The notes beneath the pieces are model-generated. The model ran no database searches. It was not told the DNA's origin and was given only the letters and a program-made list of their open reading frames with translations. A program made the position numbers and the translations under genes. Positions 26,029 through 33,465 of a stretch of DNA of 48,766 nt are shown here, in pieces. The stretch covers positions 1-48,766 of IMG/VR virus record IMGVR_UViG_3300044609_000614. One strand, given 5' to 3'. This DNA comes from a virus. Each line of letters starts with the position of its first letter. Positions within the stretch are counted from its first letter, which is position 1.

Positions 26029-26514
26029 TTATTTCCTATGGAATTGTTCTACTGGTAAGAATATTGAAGTTTTCCAATCCTCATTATTTATTTCCATTAA
26101 TGGGGTTTCTAACCTATCAAATCTATAAGATCTCAGTGTCTTTTTAGGTAGTCGTATCTTCCCTCTTTCGAGAGAGATCAATACATCCATCCTTCCTCTA
26201 GTGGAAAGATAATGCAAGTTAGCACCGTAAAAACCTTCACCAGAAAGTCGTAAGACATATACCAAAGGAAATGTATCATAGATGTTTAACCTCTCCGCAT
26301 ATAGAGGACTATATTCGAAGAAGTACATACCACCAGTATTTGGAACCATCAAGTCTTGAAGAGAATGTATACTCTCAATGACTGTTCTCTTTTGTGCATA
26401 TTGTTGAATCTGTTCACGATACCAGGAATAACTTTGTGGTTTTCCCTCAGATATCTTTCTGATCTCTTCAAATATATTTGGTCTTATGGGACTTTTATCA
26501 GGAATAACGCTCAT
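26029..26514 (-). CDS. Conserved T4-like virion protein, possibly gp2-like DNA end protector
   Basis: 161 residues. The core MYFFEYSPLYAERLNIYDTF, then PLVYVLRLSGEGFYGANLHY, is a pattern I recall from marine T4-like phage proteins sometimes labelled DNA end protector (gp2), but the match is from memory and T4 gp2 is much longer (about 274 residues). In T4 genes 2 and 4 are neighbours, and this gene overlaps the gp4-like gene by one base, which supports the call. Alternative: an uncharacterised head or baseplate protein. No catalytic motif seen. Confidence 0.5.
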   Translation of the reverse strand: MSVIPDKSPIRPNIFEEIRKISEGKPQSYSWYREQIQQYAQKRTVIESIHSLQDLMVPNTGGMYFFEYSPLYAERLNIYDTFPLVYVLRLSGEGFYGANLHYLSTRGRMDVLISLERGKIRLPKKTLRSYRFDRLETPLMEINNEDWKTSIFLPVEQFHRK

Positions 26515-26954
26515 TACTTAATTCCTAAATGATCTTCTGTTAGAATTAAAAATTCCATCTGACGGTCTTTACAGAACTCTTTTGCTGCATCCCATTTAGC
26601 TTGGTTCTTTACATATTCAGAAACTTCATATAAGTATTTTTGTGTGACCTTGGACTTCTTTACAGGAGGATGCACTTGTTTTTTTGGTTTTACTTCTACT
26701 AAATACTTATTGATACTGCCGTTATCATCTAAAACTTTGATGTAAAAATCAACGAAGTATCTGTGAACTCTACCATCCAAAGGTGATCTATAGGGAACCA
26801 CAATTTCTTCAGATCCCCATTCAATTATTTTAGAACGAGTATCACAGTATTTCATAAACTTCAATTCCCAAGATGATCTGTAAATAATATTTGTATAATC
26901 ACCCTTGTATTTCGATGGGTTTTTAGGTTTATATCTACCTTTATAGGTATTCAT
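26514..26954 (-). CDS. 4: Head completion protein, T4 gp4-like
   Basis: 146 residues, close to T4 gp4 (about 150). Diagnostic sequence at the start: YKPKNPSKYKGDYTNIIYRS followed by SWELKFMKYCD and WGSEEIVVPY, then VHRYFVDFYIKV and KYLVEVKPKKQVHPP. The last resembles a PD-(D/E)XK nuclease core (D.....E.K), in line with the idea that gp4 trims DNA during head completion. Read from a late box at 26978-26985, divergent from gp48 on the other strand. Confidence 0.9.
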   Translation of the reverse strand: MNTYKGRYKPKNPSKYKGDYTNIIYRSSWELKFMKYCDTRSKIIEWGSEEIVVPYRSPLDGRVHRYFVDFYIKVLDDNGSINKYLVEVKPKKQVHPPVKKSKVTQKYLYEVSEYVKNQAKWDAAKEFCKDRQMEFLILTEDHLGIK

Positions 26955-26977
26955 AAAAGTAAAGTTCGTCTAGGAAC

Positions 26978-26985
26978 TATTTATT
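26978..26985 (-). promoter_or_regulatory. Late promoter AATAAATA in the gp4/gp48 divergent gap
   Basis: Minus-strand AATAAATA, 24 bases before the gp4-like ATG. The gap is only 34 bases and also has to serve gp48 on the plus strand, for which I see no clear late box (weak candidate CATAAAAG at 26952-26959). Confidence 0.5.
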
Positions 26986-26988
26986 CAA

Positions 26989-28104
26989 ATGACAGCAACT
27001 CCAACAAATCAATCTGGTAATCAGTCTGGAGGTAATTCTGGATTAACTCCATTAGCTTCAAAAGTATATCAACCTCCAGAAAGAGTACTTCCACAAACTA
27101 ATGGAGTTTCATTGAAACAATGGCCAAGACAACTGACAACCATTTATCCAGATCACATGGAATTTTTGGCCTATAAATATGTTTCTTATGCAGACTATTA
27201 TACAACTGCAGGAATCAGTATTTCAGGATCTTCTACAAACGCAACACCAACAACAGGTACTGCACCCACCACACAATCTGGACCTTCAACTGGAAATACT
27301 GCAAATACTAGCACTAGTTCAAATAGTGCAACTACTGCTGTAACTGCAGATTATGCAGGAAGACCTACCGCAAACCAAAGATTTATTCGTGGAACACCTC
27401 TAGATAGAATTCGTCTACCAGTTCCAAACACCATTCAATTTTCCGATGGGCCTAACTGGAGTACAGAACCTATTGGAATCATGGGAACACAACTAGGTGC
27501 AGTTGTAAAGAGTCTTGAGAGTGGTTCAGATCAGGTTGCAACAAACCTACAGAAAATGGCACAAGGACTACAATCCGAAATTGCATTAAAAGCAATCTCA
27601 GGAACTGGTCTCTTTGGTTCTGCAGAAGCAATCACACAGGGTATTGGTGGTAAGATTCAAAACCCATATACAGAACAGATCTTCAAAGGAATTGAACCAA
27701 GATCATTCTCATTCAATTGGAGACTAGTTCCAAGAAATAAAGAAGAACAAACTCAAATTGATGAGTTGATCAGAGCATTTAGATATAATTCTCTACCAGA
27801 TTATTCAGCAGAACTTACTCCAAATGGTCAAGCATCACCAGGAGATAATCTTAGTGATAGATGGTTAACTGTACCTAGTGTATGGAACATCAGATTCTTT
27901 AGTGGTGGAAATGAAATGAAATACATTCCACTATTAAAAGTCTGTGTCATTAAAAACATTTCTGTTAACTTCACACCAGATAATGTCTGGTCTACTCACT
28001 TGGTAGATGGAAAACAACCAGCACCTGTTGCATATGATTTATCAATTGAATTCCAAGAAGTAGAAATTATTACACGTACTGAAGTAGAAAAGGAAAGATA
28101 CTAA
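26989..28104 (+). CDS. 48: Baseplate tail-tube cap protein, T4 gp48-like
   Basis: 371 residues, one of only two plus-strand genes. After a low-complexity Thr/Ser/Asn segment (60-120) the conserved part has RLPVPNTIQFSDGPNWSTEP, SGTGLFGSAEAITQGIGGKI, FKGIEPRSFSFNWRLVPRN, IDELIRAFRYNSLPDYS and a terminal APVAYDLSIEFQEVEIITR. This is the pattern of gp48, which caps the baseplate hub and starts tube assembly with gp54. T4 gp48 is about 364 residues. The stop overlaps the ATG of gp53 (TAATG). Confidence 0.8.
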   Translation: MTATPTNQSGNQSGGNSGLTPLASKVYQPPERVLPQTNGVSLKQWPRQLTTIYPDHMEFLAYKYVSYADYYTTAGISISGSSTNATPTTGTAPTTQSGPSTGNTANTSTSSNSATTAVTADYAGRPTANQRFIRGTPLDRIRLPVPNTIQFSDGPNWSTEPIGIMGTQLGAVVKSLESGSDQVATNLQKMAQGLQSEIALKAISGTGLFGSAEAITQGIGGKIQNPYTEQIFKGIEPRSFSFNWRLVPRNKEEQTQIDELIRAFRYNSLPDYSAELTPNGQASPGDNLSDRWLTVPSVWNIRFFSGGNEMKYIPLLKVCVIKNISVNFTPDNVWSTHLVDGKQPAPVAYDLSIEFQEVEIITRTEVEKERY

Positions 28105-28730
28105 TGTACTTTAAAGAACTACCAGAAATACTTTACAGAGATTTTTTAAATCCATCAAAGTATAAACCAGTTAAAAACTTCTTTAGAAGAGTAAGAACTA
28201 AAGATGACTTAAACAGTCTTCTTACATACACTACATCTTACACAGTACAAGATGGAGAAACTCCAGAATTAGTTTCTCTTAGGTTCTATAATACTGTAGA
28301 ATATTATTGGGTGATTCTTCTCGTCAACAATATTATTGATGTTAAGAATGAGTGGCCAATGTCCACTCAAGAACTGAATGATTCTATCTATGAAAAGTAT
28401 GGTGATAACATCTATGCAACACGTTATCACGAAACAGTAGAAGTTAGAAACAGTTATGGACAAGTGATGTTAGAGTCTGGTATTATTGTGAATTCAAACT
28501 TCACCTTTGAATATACTGAGAACGGTGTTACCACTTTTCTTCCTAGTAGTGAGGTTGTTGTAGAAGTAACTAACTTCGAACACGAAGAAAGACTCAATGA
28601 AAGAAAGAGAGTTGTATATATTCCAAGACCAAATCAAATCAACAATATCATCAATCAATTCGAAACACTGATTAAATATGATACCAACTATGGTATGGAT
28701 GATCAGGAAAGAAGAATCGTAGATGTATAA
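28104..28730 (+). CDS. 53: Baseplate wedge subunit, T4 gp53-like
   Basis: 208 residues, about the length of T4 gp53 (196). The central motif TVEYYWVILLVNNIIDVKNE followed by WPMSTQELNDSIYEKYG is the LysM-like core typical of gp53, which joins wedges to the hub. It is coupled to gp48 and converges on the gp32 gene, with a two-way terminator between them. Confidence 0.85.
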   Translation: MYFKELPEILYRDFLNPSKYKPVKNFFRRVRTKDDLNSLLTYTTSYTVQDGETPELVSLRFYNTVEYYWVILLVNNIIDVKNEWPMSTQELNDSIYEKYGDNIYATRYHETVEVRNSYGQVMLESGIIVNSNFTFEYTENGVTTFLPSSEVVVEVTNFEHEERLNERKRVVYIPRPNQINNIINQFETLIKYDTNYGMDDQERRIVDV

Positions 28731-28732
28731 AA

Positions 28733-28756
28733 AAAGGGGGTCGTAAGACCCCCTTT
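28733..28756. terminator. Bidirectional rho-independent terminator between gp53 and gp32
   Basis: AAAGGGGGTC pairs perfectly with GACCCCCTTT around GTAA, with A-rich sequence before and T-rich after, so it can serve both convergent transcripts. Confidence 0.88.
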
Positions 28757-28762
28757 ATAGTA

Positions 28763-29677
28763 TCAGTCTTCCTCAGCGAGTCGAGCGAAGTAACTGAGAG
28801 TATCATCCTCTTCCTCTTCTTGAGTTGACTCAGTAGAAGTTAGTTGAGTGAATGACATAGAAGTACTTGGTGGAGTAAACTCAGTTGTGTTACCCACGAA
28901 CTCCATTTCTCCTTCATCAGTTTCTTGATCGATCCTACGTGAGGTTACTTTCTTTGTACCAAGAACATTGTTGAGACGTTCTTGAAGTTGTTCGTAGGTT
29001 TTGAAGTTGTTAGGTGAAACAAGTTCTTCTAGATTGTTGATCTGATTGTAAACTTTTTCTAGTTTGGAATCATCACCATCTAGAAAAGCAGAAGCACTTG
29101 CAAACTCAGACTTGTCATAGTTCCAATAACCATCTACCTTACGGATCTTGAGTTTGAAATCTGCACCTTCCCAAAAATCAAATGGGTTGATTGGAGTTTC
29201 ATCTGCAAATGCAGGTTGCATGGACTCTACAATCTTGTCCCAGATCTTTTTACCGAACTTGTAAAGAAAAACTTTACCTTCGTTATCAGGATTAGCAGGA
29301 TCACTTACAACATAGATGTTTGCATAGTAAGACAGTTTACGTTTCTGTTTACGTGCAATCTCTTTGTCAGCGTCACTACCACTGTTCCACAGTTGACGAT
29401 TGAGTTCACCGACTGGATCTTTTTGATTCAGAGTAGTCAGGGAGTTCTCAATGTACCAACCACCTGGACCTTGGAAAGCATGACTCCAGATCTGTGCATA
29501 TGGATTCTTACCATCTAGACCAGGAAGAAAACGAATTACCGCATAACCGTTACCAGACTTATCCAGTTGAGGTTTCCAGAGATTGTCGTCTGAAGACTCA
29601 TACTGAGTTTTGTTTAGTTCCTTGGTTAGGTTCTCGAAAGCGGTGCGAGAATTTTTCTTGAGATTTGCAAAAGACAT
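28763..29677 (-). CDS. 32: Single-stranded DNA-binding protein, T4 gp32-like
   Basis: 304 residues from the ATG at 29677 (MSFANLKKNSRTAFENLTKE), chosen because AGGAA stands before it and the sigma70 start would lie near 29734. The core GNGYAVIRFLPGLDGKNPYA, then YYANIYVVSDPANPDNEGKV and FLYKFGKKIWDKI, is typical of gp32. The C-terminus is acidic (STQEEEEDDTLSYFARLAEE), the expected docking tail for gp59 and the polymerase. The zinc site of T4 gp32 (one His and three Cys) is missing: the protein contains no Cys. T4 gp32 has about 301 residues. Confidence 0.92.
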   Translation of the reverse strand: MSFANLKKNSRTAFENLTKELNKTQYESSDDNLWKPQLDKSGNGYAVIRFLPGLDGKNPYAQIWSHAFQGPGGWYIENSLTTLNQKDPVGELNRQLWNSGSDADKEIARKQKRKLSYYANIYVVSDPANPDNEGKVFLYKFGKKIWDKIVESMQPAFADETPINPFDFWEGADFKLKIRKVDGYWNYDKSEFASASAFLDGDDSKLEKVYNQINNLEELVSPNNFKTYEQLQERLNNVLGTKKVTSRRIDQETDEGEMEFVGNTTEFTPPSTSMSFTQLTSTESTQEEEEDDTLSYFARLAEED

Positions 29678-29740
29678 TTGTATTCCTCGTATTGAATGTA
29701 TTAAACGTATTGACCTTATCCACAAAGTTCATACCAACCT

Positions 29741-29769
29741 ATTATATAGGTGAGTTTGAAATGTGTCAA
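29741..29769 (-). promoter_or_regulatory. Consensus sigma70 promoter TTGACA-17-TATAAT for gp32
   Basis: Minus strand TTGACA at 29769-29764, 17 bases, TATAAT at 29746-29741; both perfect. The -35 box overlaps the stop end of the DUF1825-like gene. Confidence 0.85.
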
Positions 29770-30089
29770 GTCATCTCTTTCTGGAGATGGTCATTGACTT
29801 TTTTTTCCAAGAGATCTAGCAGAGCAGGAACAGATTCTAACCATCCGTTCTCAATCATTTTGTTCTGTATTCTCCCTAGAATCTCTTTGGCATCATCACT
29901 GTCTGATAGAGTGAGTCTGAAGTAAAAAATTCTTTGTTTTTCAATTAAGTTGAGTATTCGGTTTAGAAGTTCGATCCTTTCATCAGAATCAAGAGACTGG
30001 TACTGGTTTGCATAAACACTAAGAATCTCATGAATTTGTTTCATTTCCAAAACTTCATTCCTAACAATTTCGGATTGAAAAAAACTCAT
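29766..30089 (-). CDS. DUF1825-like protein of cyanobacterial type
   Basis: 107 residues. The opening MSFFQSEIVRNEVLEMKQIH and the later IEKQRIFYFRLTLSDSDDAK match the pattern I recall for DUF1825, a small helical protein found in cyanobacteria and cyanophages (host form roughly 'MAFFDSEIVQEEAKEL...ALMDRYRVFMKRFELSED'). Function unknown. It is inserted between gp59 and gp32, which are adjacent in T4, with a 3-base gap to gp59; its own stop is overlapped by the gp32 promoter. Confidence 0.8.
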   Translation of the reverse strand: MSFFQSEIVRNEVLEMKQIHEILSVYANQYQSLDSDERIELLNRILNLIEKQRIFYFRLTLSDSDDAKEILGRIQNKMIENGWLESVPALLDLLEKKVNDHLQKEMT

Positions 30090-30092
30090 GAT

Positions 30093-30677
30093 TCAAACCT
30101 TTCGTAGGACTATTCCTTTATATTTAGATTTGTCTATCTGAAGAAAAGGAGAATACTTAAGTATCTTCCTCTTCAACTCTGGCCATATTACAGGATCGGC
30201 GATGCGCTTGTCAAGGTCTGGCACAAAGTTTAAGAGTTTGTTAAGAATTACTACAGTCTCCAAATGAATGTTCCCAGATAAGTATTCCTTTATGATTGGA
30301 GGATGAGTACTTTTAATAGAAAACCAAGAGTCTAGTTTCTCATACTTGTTAATCAGTTTGTCTATATCTTCTTCAAACAAATAAGAAATACTTTGTGTCT
30401 TCTTTTTCCAGGATTTGTAAACTTCTTCGTTACCCCTGTCTAGGATGTTTCCTATCCAAGTACTTTTGTCGTTTACAAATAGAGACACAAAGTATTCTAT
30501 GATTGTATTGTCATCGAACTTCGATGATATTTTTTTGAAAAAGTATTTATCTTTTCTCTTCTCAAAAGACTCTGGGTTGGATCTTGTTTTGCCGTTAAAC
30601 TTAAAAAAGTCATAGTTGTCTTTTGAAAAGTGCAACTTCAATGATAAGTATGTTTTATAAGTTTCGTACCCGTCCAT
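30093..30677 (-). CDS. 59: Helicase loader, T4 gp59-like
   Basis: 194 residues (T4 gp59 is 217). Shared features: N-terminal DGYETYKTYLSLKLHFSKDN, then KRKDKYFFKKISSKFDDNTI, then LFVNDKSTWIGNILD; T4 has KRRDKYFFQKLSEKY and ANQDAWIGDI at the same places. gp59 loads the gp41 helicase onto gp32-covered DNA. The gene order gp33-gp59-gp32 of T4 is kept, with one inserted gene. Gap of 1 base to gp33. Confidence 0.88.
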   Translation of the reverse strand: MDGYETYKTYLSLKLHFSKDNYDFFKFNGKTRSNPESFEKRKDKYFFKKISSKFDDNTIIEYFVSLFVNDKSTWIGNILDRGNEEVYKSWKKKTQSISYLFEEDIDKLINKYEKLDSWFSIKSTHPPIIKEYLSGNIHLETVVILNKLLNFVPDLDKRIADPVIWPELKRKILKYSPFLQIDKSKYKGIVLRKV

Positions 30678-30678
30678 A

Positions 30679-30945
30679 TTAAATAGGTAGTTTTGCTACG
30701 GATGTTTTACGAATGTAATTCATCTTCTGTGCATCTGCCTTAACTTTTTCTTTTAATGGTTTAGACAATAGTTTTGGTACTAGTTCTAAATCAATTTCAT
30801 TGTCCTCACAATAAGAAATGATTGCTTCAATGTAGTTGAGTGATCCTCTACTATCTTTTACAACCATTTCGACATCCATCGAAAATTTACTCATAGTTAA
30901 AAATTGTCCATCTAAAAATTCATCAAGTTTTTTGTTTTTGCTCAT
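30679..30945 (-). CDS. 33: Late-transcription coactivator, T4 gp33-like
   Basis: 88 residues. The central motif LNYIEAIISYCEDNEIDLEL followed by VPKLLSKPLKEKVKADAQKM matches the gp33 family (T4: 'LTYFEAVVHFCELNDFEPDY'), which links the sliding clamp to late-promoter RNA polymerase. Its presence fits the many TATAAATA boxes in the window. Shorter than T4 gp33 (112). The start overlaps the exonuclease gene by 23 bases. Identification rests on motif and on the 33-59-32 order. Confidence 0.8.
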   Translation of the reverse strand: MSKNKKLDEFLDGQFLTMSKFSMDVEMVVKDSRGSLNYIEAIISYCEDNEIDLELVPKLLSKPLKEKVKADAQKMNYIRKTSVAKLPI

Positions 30946-31609
30946 TCTGCGTTTTGTTCCATTCTTGAAGATACCCTAAAAATACTTTCATGTACTTCAT
31001 TATATCATACTCTTCAAAAACTTGAGTCGTTCCATCCTCACATGAAATAAGGACTACAAGTTTTTTGACTTTGATTCCTGTACGTTCATAATACATCATT
31101 GCATATGCACATGTCTGTGCAAAGTAATGTTCAATCCATTCACGTTTTTTCTCTTTCGTAGAAGTTTTAAAGTCAATGATTGCAAGTTCTCCATTGTATT
31201 CTGCAATGCAATCAACTCTTCCAGCTAACTCAAGTACATCACTATACAATGCACCTTCGAGTAAATGGATGTTAGAAATATTATTCAGAACATTAACCAT
31301 GCTCTTAAACATAAACCAAGGTAAAACCTTAGATTTATGTTCTTCTTCTACGAGATTATTATTTAGGTAGTCTTCAATAATGGAATGTAGGTGAGTACCT
31401 CTAGTAGCAGCTCTAGTAGAGATTCTATTTGCTTCTTCCTCACCTACCTTTTTTCTCCACTCTAAAATACTTGATTTAGATTTGACAGAAGTTACTGAGG
31501 TTACAGACTTTAAACGTTTGCCAGATGGAGTTACATAGTACCTAACTCCATCTACAATTTCATTATCTAAATCTGAATACCCGAGAGTATTCTCAATGTG
31601 GACAAACAT
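30923..31609 (-). CDS. PD-(D/E)XK exonuclease-like protein
   Basis: 228 residues. The nuclease core is plain: TRGTHLHSIIEDYL (His and Glu of the first motif), then AGRVDCIAEYNGELAIIDFK (Asp of GRVD and the IDFKT motif), then EWIEHYFAQTCAYAMMYYER. This arrangement is that of the RecB/Cas4/MGME1-like branch and is often called 'exonuclease' in cyanophages. A role in recombination or host DNA breakdown is inferred. It lies between PhoH and gp33 with a 2-base gap to PhoH. Confidence 0.85.
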   Translation of the reverse strand: MFVHIENTLGYSDLDNEIVDGVRYYVTPSGKRLKSVTSVTSVKSKSSILEWRKKVGEEEANRISTRAATRGTHLHSIIEDYLNNNLVEEEHKSKVLPWFMFKSMVNVLNNISNIHLLEGALYSDVLELAGRVDCIAEYNGELAIIDFKTSTKEKKREWIEHYFAQTCAYAMMYYERTGIKVKKLVVLISCEDGTTQVFEEYDIMKYMKVFLGYLQEWNKTQNEQKQKT

Positions 31610-31611
31610 AA

Positions 31612-32370
31612 TTAAAATCCTAGATTAATTTTACTGATGATGTAACTTCTAATGAGACCAGAACGAACAATATCTTCAATATTAAATTCTACAGATGCAA
31701 ACTCATCCATGGTCTGAATGATTCGCATGAAGTCATGAATACCATTTCTCTCGTTAGTACGAATGAGGTCACTTTGATTTACGTCACCTGAGAAAATAAT
31801 CTTACTATCTTCACCTACCCTAGTAATAATAGAATCTAGTTCGTGGAAGTTAAGATTCTGGCATTCATCTACAATGATGATTGCTTTATCTAGAGTAGTA
31901 CCACGAATGAAACTAGTTGACCAGAAAGAGATAGTTTCTTGACCTTTGAGATTACCATACAGCATTTCAAATGAAGCGTCGTCTGGCATCTCAAACATAT
32001 ATTTTACCATATTCTTGTATGGAATTTGGTAAAGAGATGACTTGTCTTCATGATCGCCAGGAAGAAAACCGATCTCGCGTGTTGCTACAAGGGAACGAAC
32101 AAGATAAACTTTTTCGTATGGAGTATGTTCATTTAGAACATCTTTGAGGGCGAGATATAAACTTACGAATGTTTTACCCGTACCTGCACATCCATACAAG
32201 AACAAGTTCTTATCTTCTGCATAACTTTGAAAAACTCTCTCCTGGGATGGAGTCAGAGGTTTGATATCAACCATCATATCTGAATTGATGGGTTTTTTGC
32301 GTCTCAGTTTTTTACTACTCATATCAGCAAAAGATTGTTCTTGATTGTTCTTTCTACGACGTGTCGGCAT
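31612..32370 (-). CDS. phoH: PhoH-like ATPase
   Basis: 252 residues. Walker A GCAGTGKT at residues 60-67, Walker B IIIVDECQN around 167, and the PhoH-specific LVRSLVATREIGFLPGD and IIFSGDVNQSDL. The N-terminal 30 residues are basic and probably disordered. PhoH-like NTPases are frequent in marine phages; a helicase or RNA-linked role is likely but their phage function is unknown. Strong ribosome site (AGGAGATACA) before ATG. Confidence 0.92.
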   Translation of the reverse strand: MPTRRRKNNQEQSFADMSSKKLRRKKPINSDMMVDIKPLTPSQERVFQSYAEDKNLFLYGCAGTGKTFVSLYLALKDVLNEHTPYEKVYLVRSLVATREIGFLPGDHEDKSSLYQIPYKNMVKYMFEMPDDASFEMLYGNLKGQETISFWSTSFIRGTTLDKAIIIVDECQNLNFHELDSIITRVGEDSKIIFSGDVNQSDLIRTNERNGIHDFMRIIQTMDEFASVEFNIEDIVRSGLIRSYIISKINLGF

Positions 32371-32378
32371 TGTATCTC

Positions 32379-32603
32379 CTAAATGTTTAGTCGGGAACCT
32401 GGGGTTTCGGTGTGAATCTTTTGTAGTACATCTTTGAATCCAGACGGTACTTTAAGACCCACACCACTAACGGCATTGATACCTTTAGTGTGAATTTGTT
32501 CTAGTTCTGGATGTTCGGCAAGAAACTTTTCTCTTTCTGCCATGTACATCCACTTTTCAAACCTTTCACCAGTTTCCTTATTTTGAAATTCATACGTTGG
32601 CAT
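32379..32603 (-). CDS. Small FmdB-like protein without zinc-binding cysteines
   Basis: 74 residues from the ATG at 32603. The opening MPTYEFQNKETGERFEKWM has the frame of FmdB/zinc-ribbon proteins ('MPTYEY.C..CG..FE') but both Cys pairs are gone; the protein contains no Cys at all. The tail EIEQIHT-type region is replaced by LEQIHTKGINAVSGVGLKVP. It overlaps the end of the 188-residue gene by 14 bases. Function unknown. Confidence 0.7.
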   Translation of the reverse strand: MPTYEFQNKETGERFEKWMYMAEREKFLAEHPELEQIHTKGINAVSGVGLKVPSGFKDVLQKIHTETPGSRLNI

Positions 32604-33156
32604 GTTCAATCTCCAATGTTTCTAAAAACCATTCTGGCGGTTTTGAAGGTGATTTCCATTTTGCAAAAGTAATCTTATCCCCTATATAATAATTCTTATA
32701 TGACTGGATACTATTTCCTTTCACTTTGTATTTATCGGGCATGGCGGGAGGGGGATCCTTCCAACCAAGTGGAGGTAAGTTAGAGGGAACCCTCTGCAGA
32801 TAAGACTTTAAGGATTCCGTTGAATGAAACTTACCGTACCGTCTTGTATATTCAATACAGCATTGCTCAAAGAGTTCGTAGAGCCACTTATAGTGGGAAG
32901 AAGAACTTCTAACCCAAACAGCAGAAGGATGATTGGTATGACAAGCTTTGTAAAGGTTTGATTCCCTTGGTTCATCGAGTCTGTATCGTTTGACTCTTCT
33001 CCCCCTGTTAGAAATATCATCATAGGGAATACCATCAAGAACACGATGAGCAGTTGAAAGAAGTTGTGCATACTCTACAATCATTTTTACTACATGTTTG
33101 TCACAGTGTTCTTGGGCACAAATGACTGGGTTGTAATTCAAATAGAAGATGTTCAT
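32590..33156 (-). CDS. Conserved hypothetical protein (188 aa)
   Basis: Opening MNIFYLNYNPVICAQEHCDK followed by HVVKMIVEYAQLLSTAHRVL is strongly patterned, with H/C residues (C13, H17, C18, H21) that could bind metal, and later KACHTNHPSAVWVRSS and NYYIGDKITFAKWKSPSKPP. I have seen this pattern in many cyanophages and some bacteria as an uncharacterised protein; no function can be assigned. The ATG overlaps the TGA of the 45-residue gene upstream. Confidence 0.8.
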   Translation of the reverse strand: MNIFYLNYNPVICAQEHCDKHVVKMIVEYAQLLSTAHRVLDGIPYDDISNRGRRVKRYRLDEPRESNLYKACHTNHPSAVWVRSSSSHYKWLYELFEQCCIEYTRRYGKFHSTESLKSYLQRVPSNLPPLGWKDPPPAMPDKYKVKGNSIQSYKNYYIGDKITFAKWKSPSKPPEWFLETLEIEHANV

Positions 33157-33290
33157 TTTTCAGTTTCTTTGAGACCGAATTCCTCTTTTAGTTTACTACG
33201 GACTTTTTGATAGAACTCCAAAATGTCATGATTGTTATTGTATACCAATCCACATTCTTTTGCTAGTTTCAGAACTTCTTCATTGTTCAT
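33153..33290 (-). CDS. Very small protein (45 aa)
   Basis: Starts with ATG at 33290 after GGAGAAACCG, ends with TGA inside ATGA shared with the next gene. Sequence begins MNNEEVLKLAKECGLVYNNN and ends with a basic helix (KVRSKLKEEFGLKETEK). The good ribosome site and the overlaps on both sides (11 bases with the upstream gene) support a real gene. Unknown function. Confidence 0.65.
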   Translation of the reverse strand: MNNEEVLKLAKECGLVYNNNHDILEFYQKVRSKLKEEFGLKETEK

Positions 33291-33465
33291 CGGTTTCTCC
33301 ATTCATCATTTTGAAATAAGCTTGATATGCTTTTTTTACTTTTAGAATTTCAGAGTCGTCTGGATCATCAATGTTTTTAATTGCGATTCGTAACCACTCC
33401 ATTAGAATTCTATTATCTTCTAGTAGACCGTAACAAACTTCCTGGTAATTAATCTCATCTACCAT
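33280..33465 (-). CDS. Small hypothetical protein (61 aa)
   Basis: Begins MVDEINYQEVCYGLLEDNRI and is helical and acidic overall (LRIAIKNIDDPDDSEILKVK). It overlaps thyX by 7 bases and the following 45-residue gene by 11 bases, as expected in a packed phage operon reading thyX, this gene, the 45-residue gene and the 188-residue gene. No family recognised. Confidence 0.65.
   Translation of the reverse strand: MVDEINYQEVCYGLLEDNRILMEWLRIAIKNIDDPDDSEILKVKKAYQAYFKMMNGETDEQ

Noticed and set aside
30190-30220. TTGACA inside the gp59 gene
   Set aside because: Within conserved coding sequence with no good -10 box.
32808-33071. 87-residue minus-strand frame
   Set aside because: Lies inside the well-patterned 188-residue gene in another frame, without its own ribosome site.
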